Shown: positions 1-7,048, counted from the first letter of the stretch. The stretch: DNA of 7,388 nt from an uncultured Clostridia bacterium (GCA_905235885.1 CAJONM010000026.1:1-7388); one strand, 5' to 3'. Notes: generated from the sequence alone by a model not told the origin. Numbers and translations are program-made.

Positions 1-21
1 AAAGAAAGGAGAATATGACCT

Positions 22-3000
22 ATGAGATTAAAAAAGCTTATAAGTGCTATCGCGGCGATCGCGATAGCATCCTCCGCATTCGCCGGGTTAACGGCAAACG
101 CGGCGAATGAAAATTCAATTGCGGCTGTAAAATCGACATTTGGCATTGATGACGCATATATCAATGAAGTGGTGTGGTCTGAAGAGTCAGCGGAAGAAAC
201 ACCGGTAAATCTTTATAGACAGGATTTTGAAAATGTCGCTTTGGCTGATATTACATATTCTCTTGGCGGCAATACAACAGCAAGATTGCTTACCAATACC
301 GCCGGCAATGCAACGACCTTCTTTAATTATTACACATCCGTTGCAAATAATGACAGAGCGTCAACGGTTACTTTACCGGACGCATACGGCGCAAATTCGC
401 TGGTTGAAGTGTCAATGCTTATCAGGATGATGGGTTCAAACACCAACGGCAGCCGTTATGAGCTTCGCGACCGCAGCGGCAATGCTATATGGAGCCTCAG
501 CGCAAACAGCTACGCCGCAAGCCCGATGATCAATGATGAAGCCGTAACGCTTACAGTAGCAAAGCTCGGCTCGGCGATCCTCGGCGCGTCGGACTATCAG
601 GCAACGGGCTGGCTGAAATTTGATGCAGTCATTGACTTTACAGAGTCACCCGCGGTAGTAAACCTGACGGTTACTGATACAACAAACGGCAATGCAGAGG
701 TGTATTCAAAAACTTATACTACATCGGCAGCAAATATAAAGACACTATACGGAAGCATTGGTCGTTCAAACGGTGCTGTTGCATATGACGACATAGTTAT
801 AGATGAGCTTCCGGAGTCGGCACTTGGTACTACATATACGGTAACATATAATGTTCACGGTGTAGAAACGATGGAAGTTGTCGATGACAACGCTTCTGTT
901 GTGGAAATTCCGGACACACAGTACAACGGATATATATTCCAGGGCTGGAATATGAACGGCAATACCGATGTTGTTTATACAACGGAGCAGATACAGGCTA
1001 TGACGATAAATGCCAATACTGTCTTCACAGCCGTTTATACGGTAGATGATACATATATCGAAGCGATCTCAAGCGTAGCGATATCCGGTGTAGACAGCAT
1101 GGCGGTCGGTGAGGATGCCGACACAGCCGCGCAGAACATGTACAATGTAGTTATTATCGGTGTTGACGGCACAACGATAACAGAGAACAACATAAGCGGC
1201 AATGTAGCGGACTTCAATGTTAAGTGGGAGATAGACGGCTTCAAGACAAAGAATGACACAGCAGGTCAGTATCTTGACAGCTACGGTGCATTCTCAGTAA
1301 ACGATGCAGCAGCGACAGCTACGACATTTGATGTAAGGGGCGGCGTAGCCGGACATAACTATTACGGTATGATGACCGCTACCGTTACATACAACGGCAA
1401 CACATATGTTGCTTCAAAGCCTGTTACAGTGCTTGGCGATACGGTAACAACAAACATACTCCCGACAGGCGGTTATCCGTCGGATATAGATGAATATCCG
1501 TCATCACTGGTGGGATATTCCGTTGCAAAGGAAACATACGGAAATGCATCCGATCCTATCTTGGGCGGATGGTGTATGGCAGGATCTGACAGCGGAACAG
1601 CAACGATCGCAGAAGAAAACGGAAACAAGTACATAAGCGTTCCATCTAATACGGTCAAAAAATCTCATGTTATCACGCATAAGATTGCTGCTCCGGCAAA
1701 TCAGGCAATATTTGAGCAGGATATACGCTTTAATGCAGCGGGCGGCGTTATAACATTGACATCAGGATATCCGATCTGGTCCAGTTCGTCGGGATATAAA
1801 AATCCGCTCACATTGAGCTTTGACGGGTCTGCATTGGCACTCAACTCAGTGGCGCTCACAAGCAACGAGGCCACAACTCCGATCACGACAGGCACATGGT
1901 ATCATGTGATCGTATCATTTGACGCATCATCGAATATGTGCTATGCGATAGTAGAGGATACAAACGGCAACGAGCTTGGCAGAGCTGAAAATGTAGCGCC
2001 TTCAGATGAAGGTGCGCCGACCTTCTATTCGATAGGTATGGACAACTCGAACACCGGCTCGATAGATTTCGATAACTATTCGGCATACTATCCGACGGCA
2101 GATACGAACAGCTACAGCCTTGTGGCATCGGGCGACACAACGATACAGATACCCGAAACGGGATCTTCTGAGATCACTCTTAACGCGTCACTTGTAACGG
2201 TAGACGGCTATCCGATGACAGGTGAGGCTGTATGGACAGTTGAAGATGGAGCCGTTACGATCGCAGCAAACGAGAACAACACGCATGAAGCGACCGTTAC
2301 GGTACCGAGCACAGCATCACCGGGTGATGTAGAAGTATCGGTAAATATAGGCGGCTATACAAAGACGATAACGCTTACATTGACAAGCAACGCAGAGAGC
2401 GTTAAGTTCACAAAGTCATCGTCAAGCATATCGATACCGCTTAACGATACCAACATAACGGCAGAGTATCAGGCAATGGTAGTTGACGGAGACGGAAACA
2501 AGGTATCCGACGATATTACATATGCGATATACGATAAGACAAACACAAATCCGTACACGCTCCCGACAGGCATCACATTTGCAAACGGAGTTCTCACCGT
2601 AACAAAGGATGCTTCGGCTGCTACATTCTGTATCAGAGCTACAGGCACAAATACGGATGGTGACACGATCTCAAAATATGTAAGAGTAACTGTACACGGA
2701 TTGTCATTTGACTTCGGCTCAGATGATGATGACGCGGTTGCCGATGGATACACCGTGGTAACACCGACAACATCATACAACAGCTCAAGGGGCTACGGTA
2801 TAGCGTCAGGCTCCGTATCGGCAGACGGATCGGGCTCAGCCAGCGATGCGACAGCCGATTATCTGACAGGATCAATGACCTTCAAGGCAGATGTTGAAAA
2901 GGGCAATATCTATACTGTCCAGATCACATATGCCGGCGAAATGAGAACGGGCTACATAAGCAGCGATCTTTCGGAATATCCGGTCGACACGACTGATAGT

Positions 3001-4119
3001 TACGGAAATGCAGCGGTATATGATTCATTGACTACAAAGACATATACCATACCTGTAGTTACAGACACGCTTGACATAATCATATCGGGCGATGCGGCAA
3101 AGGTTGCGGCAATAACAATAACAAAGAATGCGGCAAAGACAGCTACGGCAAAACCGAAGATAATGCATGTAGGCGACTCTACATCTGCAAACAACGGCTC
3201 ATGGGCGTATGAATTTAACAATACGAACAGCAGCTACGCTGATTTTGCACAGTACGCAACATTTGAAAATCGCGGTGCGGGCGGCAGAAACCTCTGCTCA
3301 TACTATACACAGGGTAAGTATGCGAGCGTACTCAGATCAATAAATCCGGGCGACATAGTAATGTTCGGTAACAACGGCACAAACGGTATGGGTGCGACCT
3401 TTGAGGACGATGTGAACTTCTATCTTGATGCGGCTGAAATGCTCGGCGCTAAGATAATCATGAACTCATATACACCGCATGGTGCTGTCGGCAGTTATGC
3501 AGGCGGATATAATTCAACAACGCATACATTCAACTCCTACAGACAGGACAGCTATGATGAGATCGTAAGAGCAGTAGCGGCGGAGCGTGCGGCAAGCGAT
3601 CCCAACTACCTCGGCTTTGTCGAAATAGGCAAGAATGCGGACGCGGCATTCAACGCGTATGTTGCGGATTATGCGGCAAACGGCTATGACAGCGCGGATG
3701 CAGCGGCACAGGCGATAATCTCCTGCTTCTCGGATCATAACCACTATGAGAAGGGTTCTGTAGCGCGCACATTGATGCTTAACGGCTACGGCGATGTCAA
3801 GGGTATCGTGGCTCAGCTTGTGGATATATTAGCAGCTGAACCTGAGGTAGATGACACATTTAAGGTCAACTCATTCGCACTTGATAACGGTACGGCAAGC
3901 GCAAGCGTAACGAACAACACTGCAGATGCAGTAGATGTAACTGTAATAGTTGCCGTATACGCAGCAGACGGTACGCTTGTATCGGCTGAGCTCAACACAG
4001 AAACTGTTGAGGCAGGCGCAACAAGCAGCATATCGGCTACAAATTCGGACAACGGAACGGTTAAGGCATTCCTATGGGATATGACAAATAACAACATTCC
4101 GTTCGCTGAAGCGAAGTAA
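22..4119 (+). CDS. Large secreted modular SGNH esterase, rhamnogalacturonan acetylesterase-like
   Basis: This is an exported 1365-residue protein that probably removes acetyl groups from pectic or other plant polysaccharides outside the cell. Residues 1-27 form a signal peptide (KK, Ala/Ile-rich core, likely cleavage after ANA). Domains in order: concanavalin/LamG-like jelly roll about 64-268 (ends in YDDIVID); InlB/Listeria-Bacteroides-type repeat about 272-341 (GYIFQGW); Ig-like region about 346-473; second jelly roll about 477-694 (ends in DFDNYS); Ig-like regions about 695-789 and 792-893; FDFG-type jelly roll about 894-1040, as found before the catalytic domain in YesT-like acetylesterases; SGNH hydrolase about 1046-1272; small beta domain about 1277-1365 (AFLWD). 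Catalytic residues visible: Ser1053 in GDST, block II GAGGRN 1085-1090, block III GNNG 1116-1119 (Asp of GxND is Gly), and Asp1238 and His1241 in DHNH. No LPXTG, SLH or dockerin is seen, so it may be released. AAAGGAG at 5-11 supports ATG 22. The esterase class is fairly secure; the substrate is inferred. Confidence 0.8.
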   Translation: MRLKKLISAIAAIAIASSAFAGLTANAANENSIAAVKSTFGIDDAYINEVVWSEESAEETPVNLYRQDFENVALADITYSLGGNTTARLLTNTAGNATTFFNYYTSVANNDRASTVTLPDAYGANSLVEVSMLIRMMGSNTNGSRYELRDRSGNAIWSLSANSYAASPMINDEAVTLTVAKLGSAILGASDYQATGWLKFDAVIDFTESPAVVNLTVTDTTNGNAEVYSKTYTTSAANIKTLYGSIGRSNGAVAYDDIVIDELPESALGTTYTVTYNVHGVETMEVVDDNASVVEIPDTQYNGYIFQGWNMNGNTDVVYTTEQIQAMTINANTVFTAVYTVDDTYIEAISSVAISGVDSMAVGEDADTAAQNMYNVVIIGVDGTTITENNISGNVADFNVKWEIDGFKTKNDTAGQYLDSYGAFSVNDAAATATTFDVRGGVAGHNYYGMMTATVTYNGNTYVASKPVTVLGDTVTTNILPTGGYPSDIDEYPSSLVGYSVAKETYGNASDPILGGWCMAGSDSGTATIAEENGNKYISVPSNTVKKSHVITHKIAAPANQAIFEQDIRFNAAGGVITLTSGYPIWSSSSGYKNPLTLSFDGSALALNSVALTSNEATTPITTGTWYHVIVSFDASSNMCYAIVEDTNGNELGRAENVAPSDEGAPTFYSIGMDNSNTGSIDFDNYSAYYPTADTNSYSLVASGDTTIQIPETGSSEITLNASLVTVDGYPMTGEAVWTVEDGAVTIAANENNTHEATVTVPSTASPGDVEVSVNIGGYTKTITLTLTSNAESVKFTKSSSSISIPLNDTNITAEYQAMVVDGDGNKVSDDITYAIYDKTNTNPYTLPTGITFANGVLTVTKDASAATFCIRATGTNTDGDTISKYVRVTVHGLSFDFGSDDDDAVADGYTVVTPTTSYNSSRGYGIASGSVSADGSGSASDATADYLTGSMTFKADVEKGNIYTVQITYAGEMRTGYISSDLSEYPVDTTDSYGNAAVYDSLTTKTYTIPVVTDTLDIIISGDAAKVAAITITKNAAKTATAKPKIMHVGDSTSANNGSWAYEFNNTNSSYADFAQYATFENRGAGGRNLCSYYTQGKYASVLRSINPGDIVMFGNNGTNGMGATFEDDVNFYLDAAEMLGAKIIMNSYTPHGAVGSYAGGYNSTTHTFNSYRQDSYDEIVRAVAAERAASDPNYLGFVEIGKNADAAFNAYVADYAANGYDSADAAAQAIISCFSDHNHYEKGSVARTLMLNGYGDVKGIVAQLVDILAAEPEVDDTFKVNSFALDNGTASASVTNNTADAVDVTVIVAVYAADGTLVSAELNTETVEAGATSSISATNSDNGTVKAFLWDMTNNNIPFAEAK
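45..69. repeat. Perfect 10-bp inverted repeat inside the signal-peptide codons
   Basis: TGCTATCGCG (45-54) and CGCGATAGCA (60-69) are exact reverse complements separated by five bases (GCGAT). The transcript can fold a stable GC-rich hairpin starting 21 bases after the A of the start codon of the large esterase gene. The same bases encode an Ala/Ile-rich stretch of the signal peptide, so the symmetry may be a by-product of alternating Ala and Ile codons. It also contains the palindrome GCGATCGC (55-62). Confidence 0.55.
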
Positions 4120-4132
4120 TCAAATAACACTT

Positions 4133-4167
4133 AGAGGGCAGTCTCTTTTGGAGACAGCCCTCTTTTT
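4133..4167 (+). terminator. Intrinsic terminator of the esterase gene
   Basis: AGAGGGC-A-GTCTC (4133-4145) pairs with GAGAC-A-GCCCTCT (4151-4163): 12 base pairs interrupted by one A-A mismatch, with a five-base loop (TTTTG) and a run of five T at 4163-4167. It begins 13 bases after the stop codon of the large esterase gene and separates that gene from the spoIIM-xerD-dacF group. There is no converging gene, so it serves the + strand. Confidence 0.93.
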
Positions 4168-4225
4168 GTTCTCATAATGTATTATCCTGCATAAAAATGG
4201 ATTAAGGGACAAATACTGTAAATGA

Positions 4226-4231
4226 GGGAGG
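4226..4231 (+). promoter_or_regulatory. Ribosome binding site that sets the spoIIM start
   Basis: GGGAGG lies five bases before ATG 4237 and inside the coding sequence that would result from the earlier in-frame ATG 4222. ATG 4222 has only AGGGA at 4205-4209, twelve bases upstream, which is weaker and more distant. The better-placed site favours ATG 4237, although use of both starts cannot be excluded. Confidence 0.65.
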
Positions 4232-4236
4232 AAGAA

Positions 4237-4812
4237 ATGGGGGAGGAGAATTACAGATCACTTAAAATATCATATATTGTATTCACCGCGATCGCTGCCT
4301 TGGGCGCGGCTTTCGGTGCCTTGTACTTTGTGAATATATACAGCGGATCGGGAGAGATAAAAAGCTATCTCGATCAATTTACCGCAGCTCTGTCGGGTGC
4401 GAGCAGGACGGGGATAATGCTCCGCCAGATAAAGTTGTCTGCCGTTTTTACGGCGATATGCGTGATATGCTCGTTCGGAAAGATAGGCGTTATTCCAATA
4501 GCGGCGATCACCGCGCGGAGGGGATTTATATACGGATTTTCCGATGCCGCATTGATCGCCGCGTACGGCAGGACGGGAGTGCTGCTTGTACTGTCGCGTC
4601 TGCCCGAATTTGTTTTTATATTGGCGGCTGTCACCGTATGCAGCTCGGTATGCGGAGCCGTAGCAACGGGAAGGATAGAAAGAAATAAAAAATTTATAAT
4701 TTGCTATTTACTTTTTATTGCGATAATTTACGCCATATTTTGTATAGGTGCTGTTTGTGAAGGATTTATAAGTACAACATTTATGAAATTGCTCGCAAGC
4801 CGAGCCGCATAA
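4237..4812 (+). CDS. spoIIM: Stage II sporulation protein M (SpoIIM)-like membrane protein
   Basis: This is a 191-residue polytopic membrane protein (196 if ATG 4222 is used; B. subtilis SpoIIM is about 214). In the known family SpoIIM is a mother-cell membrane protein that, with SpoIIP and SpoIID, forms the peptidoglycan-degrading machine that drives engulfment. Hydrophobic segments lie at about 11-34, 66-92, 113-142 and 152-178, with an amphipathic stretch at about 95-111. The outer-loop pattern EIKSYLDQF (40-48), then IPIAAITARRGFIYGF (86-101), then LPEFVFI (122-128), follows the order of conserved SpoIIM segments: FL..F, GxP....KGF..G and LP..I. Identification rests on this pattern plus location directly before xerD and dacF, as in Bacillus. 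The last segment uses AT-rich codons (about 4675-4765), unlike the rest. No clear sigma-E promoter was found in the 4168-4236 leader. A generic membrane protein is the alternative. Confidence 0.75.
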   Translation: MGEENYRSLKISYIVFTAIAALGAAFGALYFVNIYSGSGEIKSYLDQFTAALSGASRTGIMLRQIKLSAVFTAICVICSFGKIGVIPIAAITARRGFIYGFSDAALIAAYGRTGVLLVLSRLPEFVFILAAVTVCSSVCGAVATGRIERNKKFIICYLLFIAIIYAIFCIGAVCEGFISTTFMKLLASRAA

Positions 4813-4850
4813 TCGAAAAAAGGTTTACAAAAAAACCGTCAAAATACCTA

Positions 4851-4878
4851 TTTACAAATCGGAAATTTATGGTATACT
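4851..4878 (+). promoter_or_regulatory. Vegetative-type promoter for xerD
   Basis: TTTACA (4851-4856, five of six consensus bases) is followed after 16 bases by TATACT (4873-4878, five of six). A TG one base upstream of the -10 box gives an extended -10. Transcription would start near 4885, about 26 bases before the xerD start codon. The promoter lies wholly in the gap after spoIIM, so xerD need not depend on spoIIM expression. Confidence 0.75.
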
Positions 4879-4910
4879 GATAATATACATATGAAGAAAG
4901 GGAATTTAAT

Positions 4911-5798
4911 ATGAATTCATATATTTGCGATTATGCGGATTTTATGAAAAACACCGGCCGTAAATCCGTAAATACGGTCGAGTCATATACGCGCGATATA
5001 ATTCAGTATACAAAATTTCTTACCGACCTTGGAATAACCGATATAAAAAACACGACAAAAACGACCGTAACGGCATATATTACCGAGCTGCACAATAAAG
5101 GCAGGTCAAACGCTACAGTATCAAGGATGCTTGCGGCTGTGCGTTCGTTCTATGTTTTCCTTATGGAAAATGGGAAAATAAGCGACGACCCGACAGCCGA
5201 GCTTTCAATGCCGCATATCGAAAAGAAACCACCCATGGTATTATCGGGCGATGAGATAGAGCTGCTGCTCTCTCAGCCGAAGCTTACCGACAGTATTGGC
5301 ATACGCGATAAGGCGATGCTGGAGCTCTTGTATGCGACAGGCATACGGGTATCGGAGCTGATAGGGCTTGATGTTACAGCTATCGATCTTACGCGCGGTT
5401 TCGTAAGATGTAAAAATAATCGCGGAGAACGAACGATCCCGTTAGGTGCAAAGGCGGTAGACGCGCTCAGGATCTATACCGGCAAGGCGCGAATGGGGAT
5501 GCTTGCGATCGAGTCGGAGCAGGCGCTTTTCGTAAATCGGAATGGCAGCAGAATATCAAGACAGGGATTTTGGAAGATCATAAAGAAATATAAGGAAAGC
5601 GCCGGCATCAAGCAGGATATAACGCCGCATTCGCTGCGCCATTCCTTTGCTGCGCATCTTATAGAAAACGGTGCGGATCTTGAATCGCTTCGCGCAATGA
5701 TGGGACACGCCGATATTTCATCAACGCAGATATACGAGGCATTTGTAAACGATAAGATACGGAATGTGTATAATAAAACACATCCCCGCGCGGTCTAA
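4911..5798 (+). CDS. xerD: Tyrosine recombinase XerD
   Basis: This 295-residue site-specific recombinase (E. coli XerD is 298) acts in the cytoplasm at the chromosomal dif site, with a partner such as XerC, to resolve chromosome dimers before division. The N-terminal SAM-like DNA-binding domain spans about 1-105 and the catalytic domain about 115-290. Catalytic residues are visible: Arg146 (ATGIRVSEL), Lys168 (RCKNN), His240 and Arg243 (HSLRH), His266 (MGH) and Tyr275 (QIYE). The His-to-Tyr distance of nine matches E. coli XerD. The C-terminus ends in HPRAV, as is common for Firmicute XerD. The Lys hairpin (CKNNRGER) is atypical compared with the usual GKGxKER. AAAGGGA at 4897-4903 sits seven bases before ATG 4911. 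Location between spoIIM and dacF supports XerD over a phage integrase or XerC. No attachment site is visible nearby. Confidence 0.9.
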   Translation: MNSYICDYADFMKNTGRKSVNTVESYTRDIIQYTKFLTDLGITDIKNTTKTTVTAYITELHNKGRSNATVSRMLAAVRSFYVFLMENGKISDDPTAELSMPHIEKKPPMVLSGDEIELLLSQPKLTDSIGIRDKAMLELLYATGIRVSELIGLDVTAIDLTRGFVRCKNNRGERTIPLGAKAVDALRIYTGKARMGMLAIESEQALFVNRNGSRISRQGFWKIIKKYKESAGIKQDITPHSLRHSFAAHLIENGADLESLRAMMGHADISSTQIYEAFVNDKIRNVYNKTHPRAV

Positions 5799-5802
5799 TA
5801 TA

Positions 5803-5830
5803 TCATAATACGGAAAATACAGGCATATTA
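5803..5830 (+). promoter_or_regulatory. Candidate forespore (sigma-G-type) promoter for dacF
   Basis: TCATA (5803-5807) and CATATTA (5824-5830) are 16 bases apart. They match the Bacillus sigma-G pattern (-35 GHATR, -10 CATNHTA) at four of five and seven of seven positions. The spacing is one or two bases shorter than usual. B. subtilis dacF is known to be expressed in the forespore, which makes this plausible here. The AT-rich gap could instead hold a sigma-A -10 (TATTAT, 5826-5831), but no matching -35 box is present. Tentative. Confidence 0.3.
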
Positions 5831-5852
5831 TAGTTTCATAATGAAAGTTTAT

Positions 5853-5869
5853 GCCGCTTTGGTAGCGGC
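5853..5869 (+). promoter_or_regulatory. GC-rich hairpin just upstream of the dacF ribosome binding site
   Basis: GCCGCT (5853-5858) and AGCGGC (5864-5869) are perfect reverse complements with the loop TTGGT. The stem ends five bases before the Shine-Dalgarno GGAGGGAG. There is no T run, so it is not a terminator. In the dacF leader it could stabilise the messenger RNA 5' end or affect ribosome access; its function is inferred only. Confidence 0.5.
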
Positions 5870-5874
5870 GGAGC

Positions 5875-5882
5875 GGAGGGAG
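5875..5882 (+). promoter_or_regulatory. Ribosome binding site that sets the dacF start
   Basis: GGAGGGAG, with its GGAGG core six bases before ATG 5886, is a strong Shine-Dalgarno sequence. The in-frame ATG 5841 has no purine-rich site upstream and would put 15 charged residues before the signal peptide. ATG 5886 gives MKR followed by a hydrophobic core, a normal signal peptide, so it is the better start. Confidence 0.88.
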
Positions 5883-5885
5883 ATC

Positions 5886-7025
5886 ATGAAACGAATAATA
5901 TGCTTTTTTCTGTGCGCTTTTATGCTTACACATCCAATCGTATACGCGGAAAATGAAGCCGAGCCCATTGAGGGCGTAAATGCAAAATCATGTATTCTGA
6001 TCGAGCAATCGACAGGAGAGGTGCTCAGAGAAATGAACGCCGATGACGAGCTGCCTATAGCAAGCGTGACAAAAATTATGACAATGCTCCTTATAATGGA
6101 GCAGATAGACGGCGGCATACTCAAATATGATGATATGGTATCGGTCAGTGAAAATGCAATGAGCTACGGCGGCTCAACGATGTTTCTTGAAGCCGGGGAG
6201 CAGCTTACCGTAAACGATATGCTTAAAGGTATCGCCGTTGCATCGGCAAACGACGGGTGCGTGGCGATGGCGGAGCATATAGCCGGAAGCGAGAGCGCGT
6301 TTGTTGATATGATGAATAAAAAGGCTGCTGATCTGGGTATGGAGCATACGAGCTTTGCCAACACAAACGGACTTGACGAGGATGGACATTACTCGTCCGC
6401 GCGTGATGTGGCGATAATGTCGCGTGAGCTTTTAAATCATCCCAAGATAACAGATTACACCTCCATATGGACGGATGAGCTCAGAGACGGCAAGTTCCAG
6501 CTTGCCAATACAAACAAGCTGATCAGATTTTATACAGGCGCAAACGGCTTAAAAACAGGCTCGACCTCTGAGGCGCTTTGCTGTCTGTCGGCGTCTGCCG
6601 TAAGAGATGATATGCAGCTCATAGCCGTTGTTCTCGGCGCGCCGACATCTGCGGAGCGGTTTGCGTCGGCAAAAGCACTGCTTGATTATGGGTTTGCAAA
6701 CTATCATATAAATGAGCTTGTTGCCGACGGCGAGGAAATATGTCCGGCAGAGATCGAAAACGGGACAGAGACGCAGGTCATGGCGATCCCCAAAGACGGC
6801 AGGTCTATAATATCAAAGAAAACGGACGCAGCCGAGATAAAGAGGCAGGTATATATAAATGATGATATAACAGCGCCGGTAAATGAGGGAGATGTCATCG
6901 GAACGCTCGACTTTTTAGCCGACGGAAAGATAATAGATAGCGTCGAGCTGTGTGCAGACAGGTCGGTCGCAAAGAAGGGGTTGATGGGGATAATGCGTGA
7001 TCTGATACTGGGGTTTGTTAAATAA
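5886..7025 (+). CDS. dacF: D-alanyl-D-alanine carboxypeptidase, DacF type (class A low-mass PBP)
   Basis: This 379-residue exported peptidoglycan enzyme removes the terminal D-Ala from pentapeptide stems and so limits cross-linking. The signal peptide is residues 1-21 (MKR, Phe/Leu/Cys-rich core, cleavage after VYA). The peptidase S11 domain spans about 28-255 with all three penicillin-binding motifs: Ser60-Val-Thr-Lys63 (SxxK), Ser120-Ala-Asn122 (SxN) and Lys223-Thr-Gly225 (KTG). A PBP5-type C-terminal beta domain spans about 267-360. The last residues (KKGLMGIMRDLILGFVK) form a basic amphipathic helix of the kind that holds these enzymes on the outer membrane face. In Bacillus, DacF trims spore peptidoglycan; the spoIIM-xerD context here supports that subtype over vegetative DacA. 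The gene has no obvious terminator, so read-through into rex is possible. The family call is secure; the DacF subtype rests on context. Confidence 0.9.
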   Translation: MKRIICFFLCAFMLTHPIVYAENEAEPIEGVNAKSCILIEQSTGEVLREMNADDELPIASVTKIMTMLLIMEQIDGGILKYDDMVSVSENAMSYGGSTMFLEAGEQLTVNDMLKGIAVASANDGCVAMAEHIAGSESAFVDMMNKKAADLGMEHTSFANTNGLDEDGHYSSARDVAIMSRELLNHPKITDYTSIWTDELRDGKFQLANTNKLIRFYTGANGLKTGSTSEALCCLSASAVRDDMQLIAVVLGAPTSAERFASAKALLDYGFANYHINELVADGEEICPAEIENGTETQVMAIPKDGRSIISKKTDAAEIKRQVYINDDITAPVNEGDVIGTLDFLADGKIIDSVELCADRSVAKKGLMGIMRDLILGFVK

Positions 7026-7048
7026 TCAGCCGATGTCAGAAAAAAAGC

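Noticed and set aside
55..62. GCGATCGC octamer resembling the cyanobacterial HIP1 repeat.
   Set aside because: It is a single copy created by the Ala/Ile codons of the signal peptide, and there is no sign of a cyanobacterial origin.
2469..2780. Minus-strand open frame of 103 codons inside the esterase gene, and similar antisense frames elsewhere.
   Set aside because: They lie fully within well-supported genes, show no recognisable domains, and follow from codon bias in the + strand genes.
4173..4198. Possible sigma-E promoter for spoIIM (CATAAAAA at 4190 as a -10 box).
   Set aside because: No -35 box of the right form occurs at the right distance; the nearest ATAAT is only about ten bases upstream.
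4822..4837. GGTTT/AAACC hairpin after spoIIM that could be a terminator.
   Set aside because: The stem is only five base pairs with no following T run on the + strand. On the - strand T residues follow, but there is no - strand gene to terminate.
4824..4858. TTTACAAA occurs twice, 27 bases apart, around the xerD -35 region and could be an operator.
   Set aside because: In AT-rich intergenic DNA a repeated 8-mer is weak evidence, and the second copy is explained by the -35 box.
5841..5885. 15-codon N-terminal extension of the carboxypeptidase from ATG 5841.
   Set aside because: It has no ribosome binding site, it would bury the signal peptide, and it overlaps the leader hairpin; ATG 5886 is far better supported.
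7015..7032. Possible Rex operator: TTGTTAA followed after four bases by TCAGCCG.
   Set aside because: The first half-site is perfect, but the second matches TTAACAA at only three of seven positions. It overlaps the dacF stop codon and lies upstream of the likely rex promoter.
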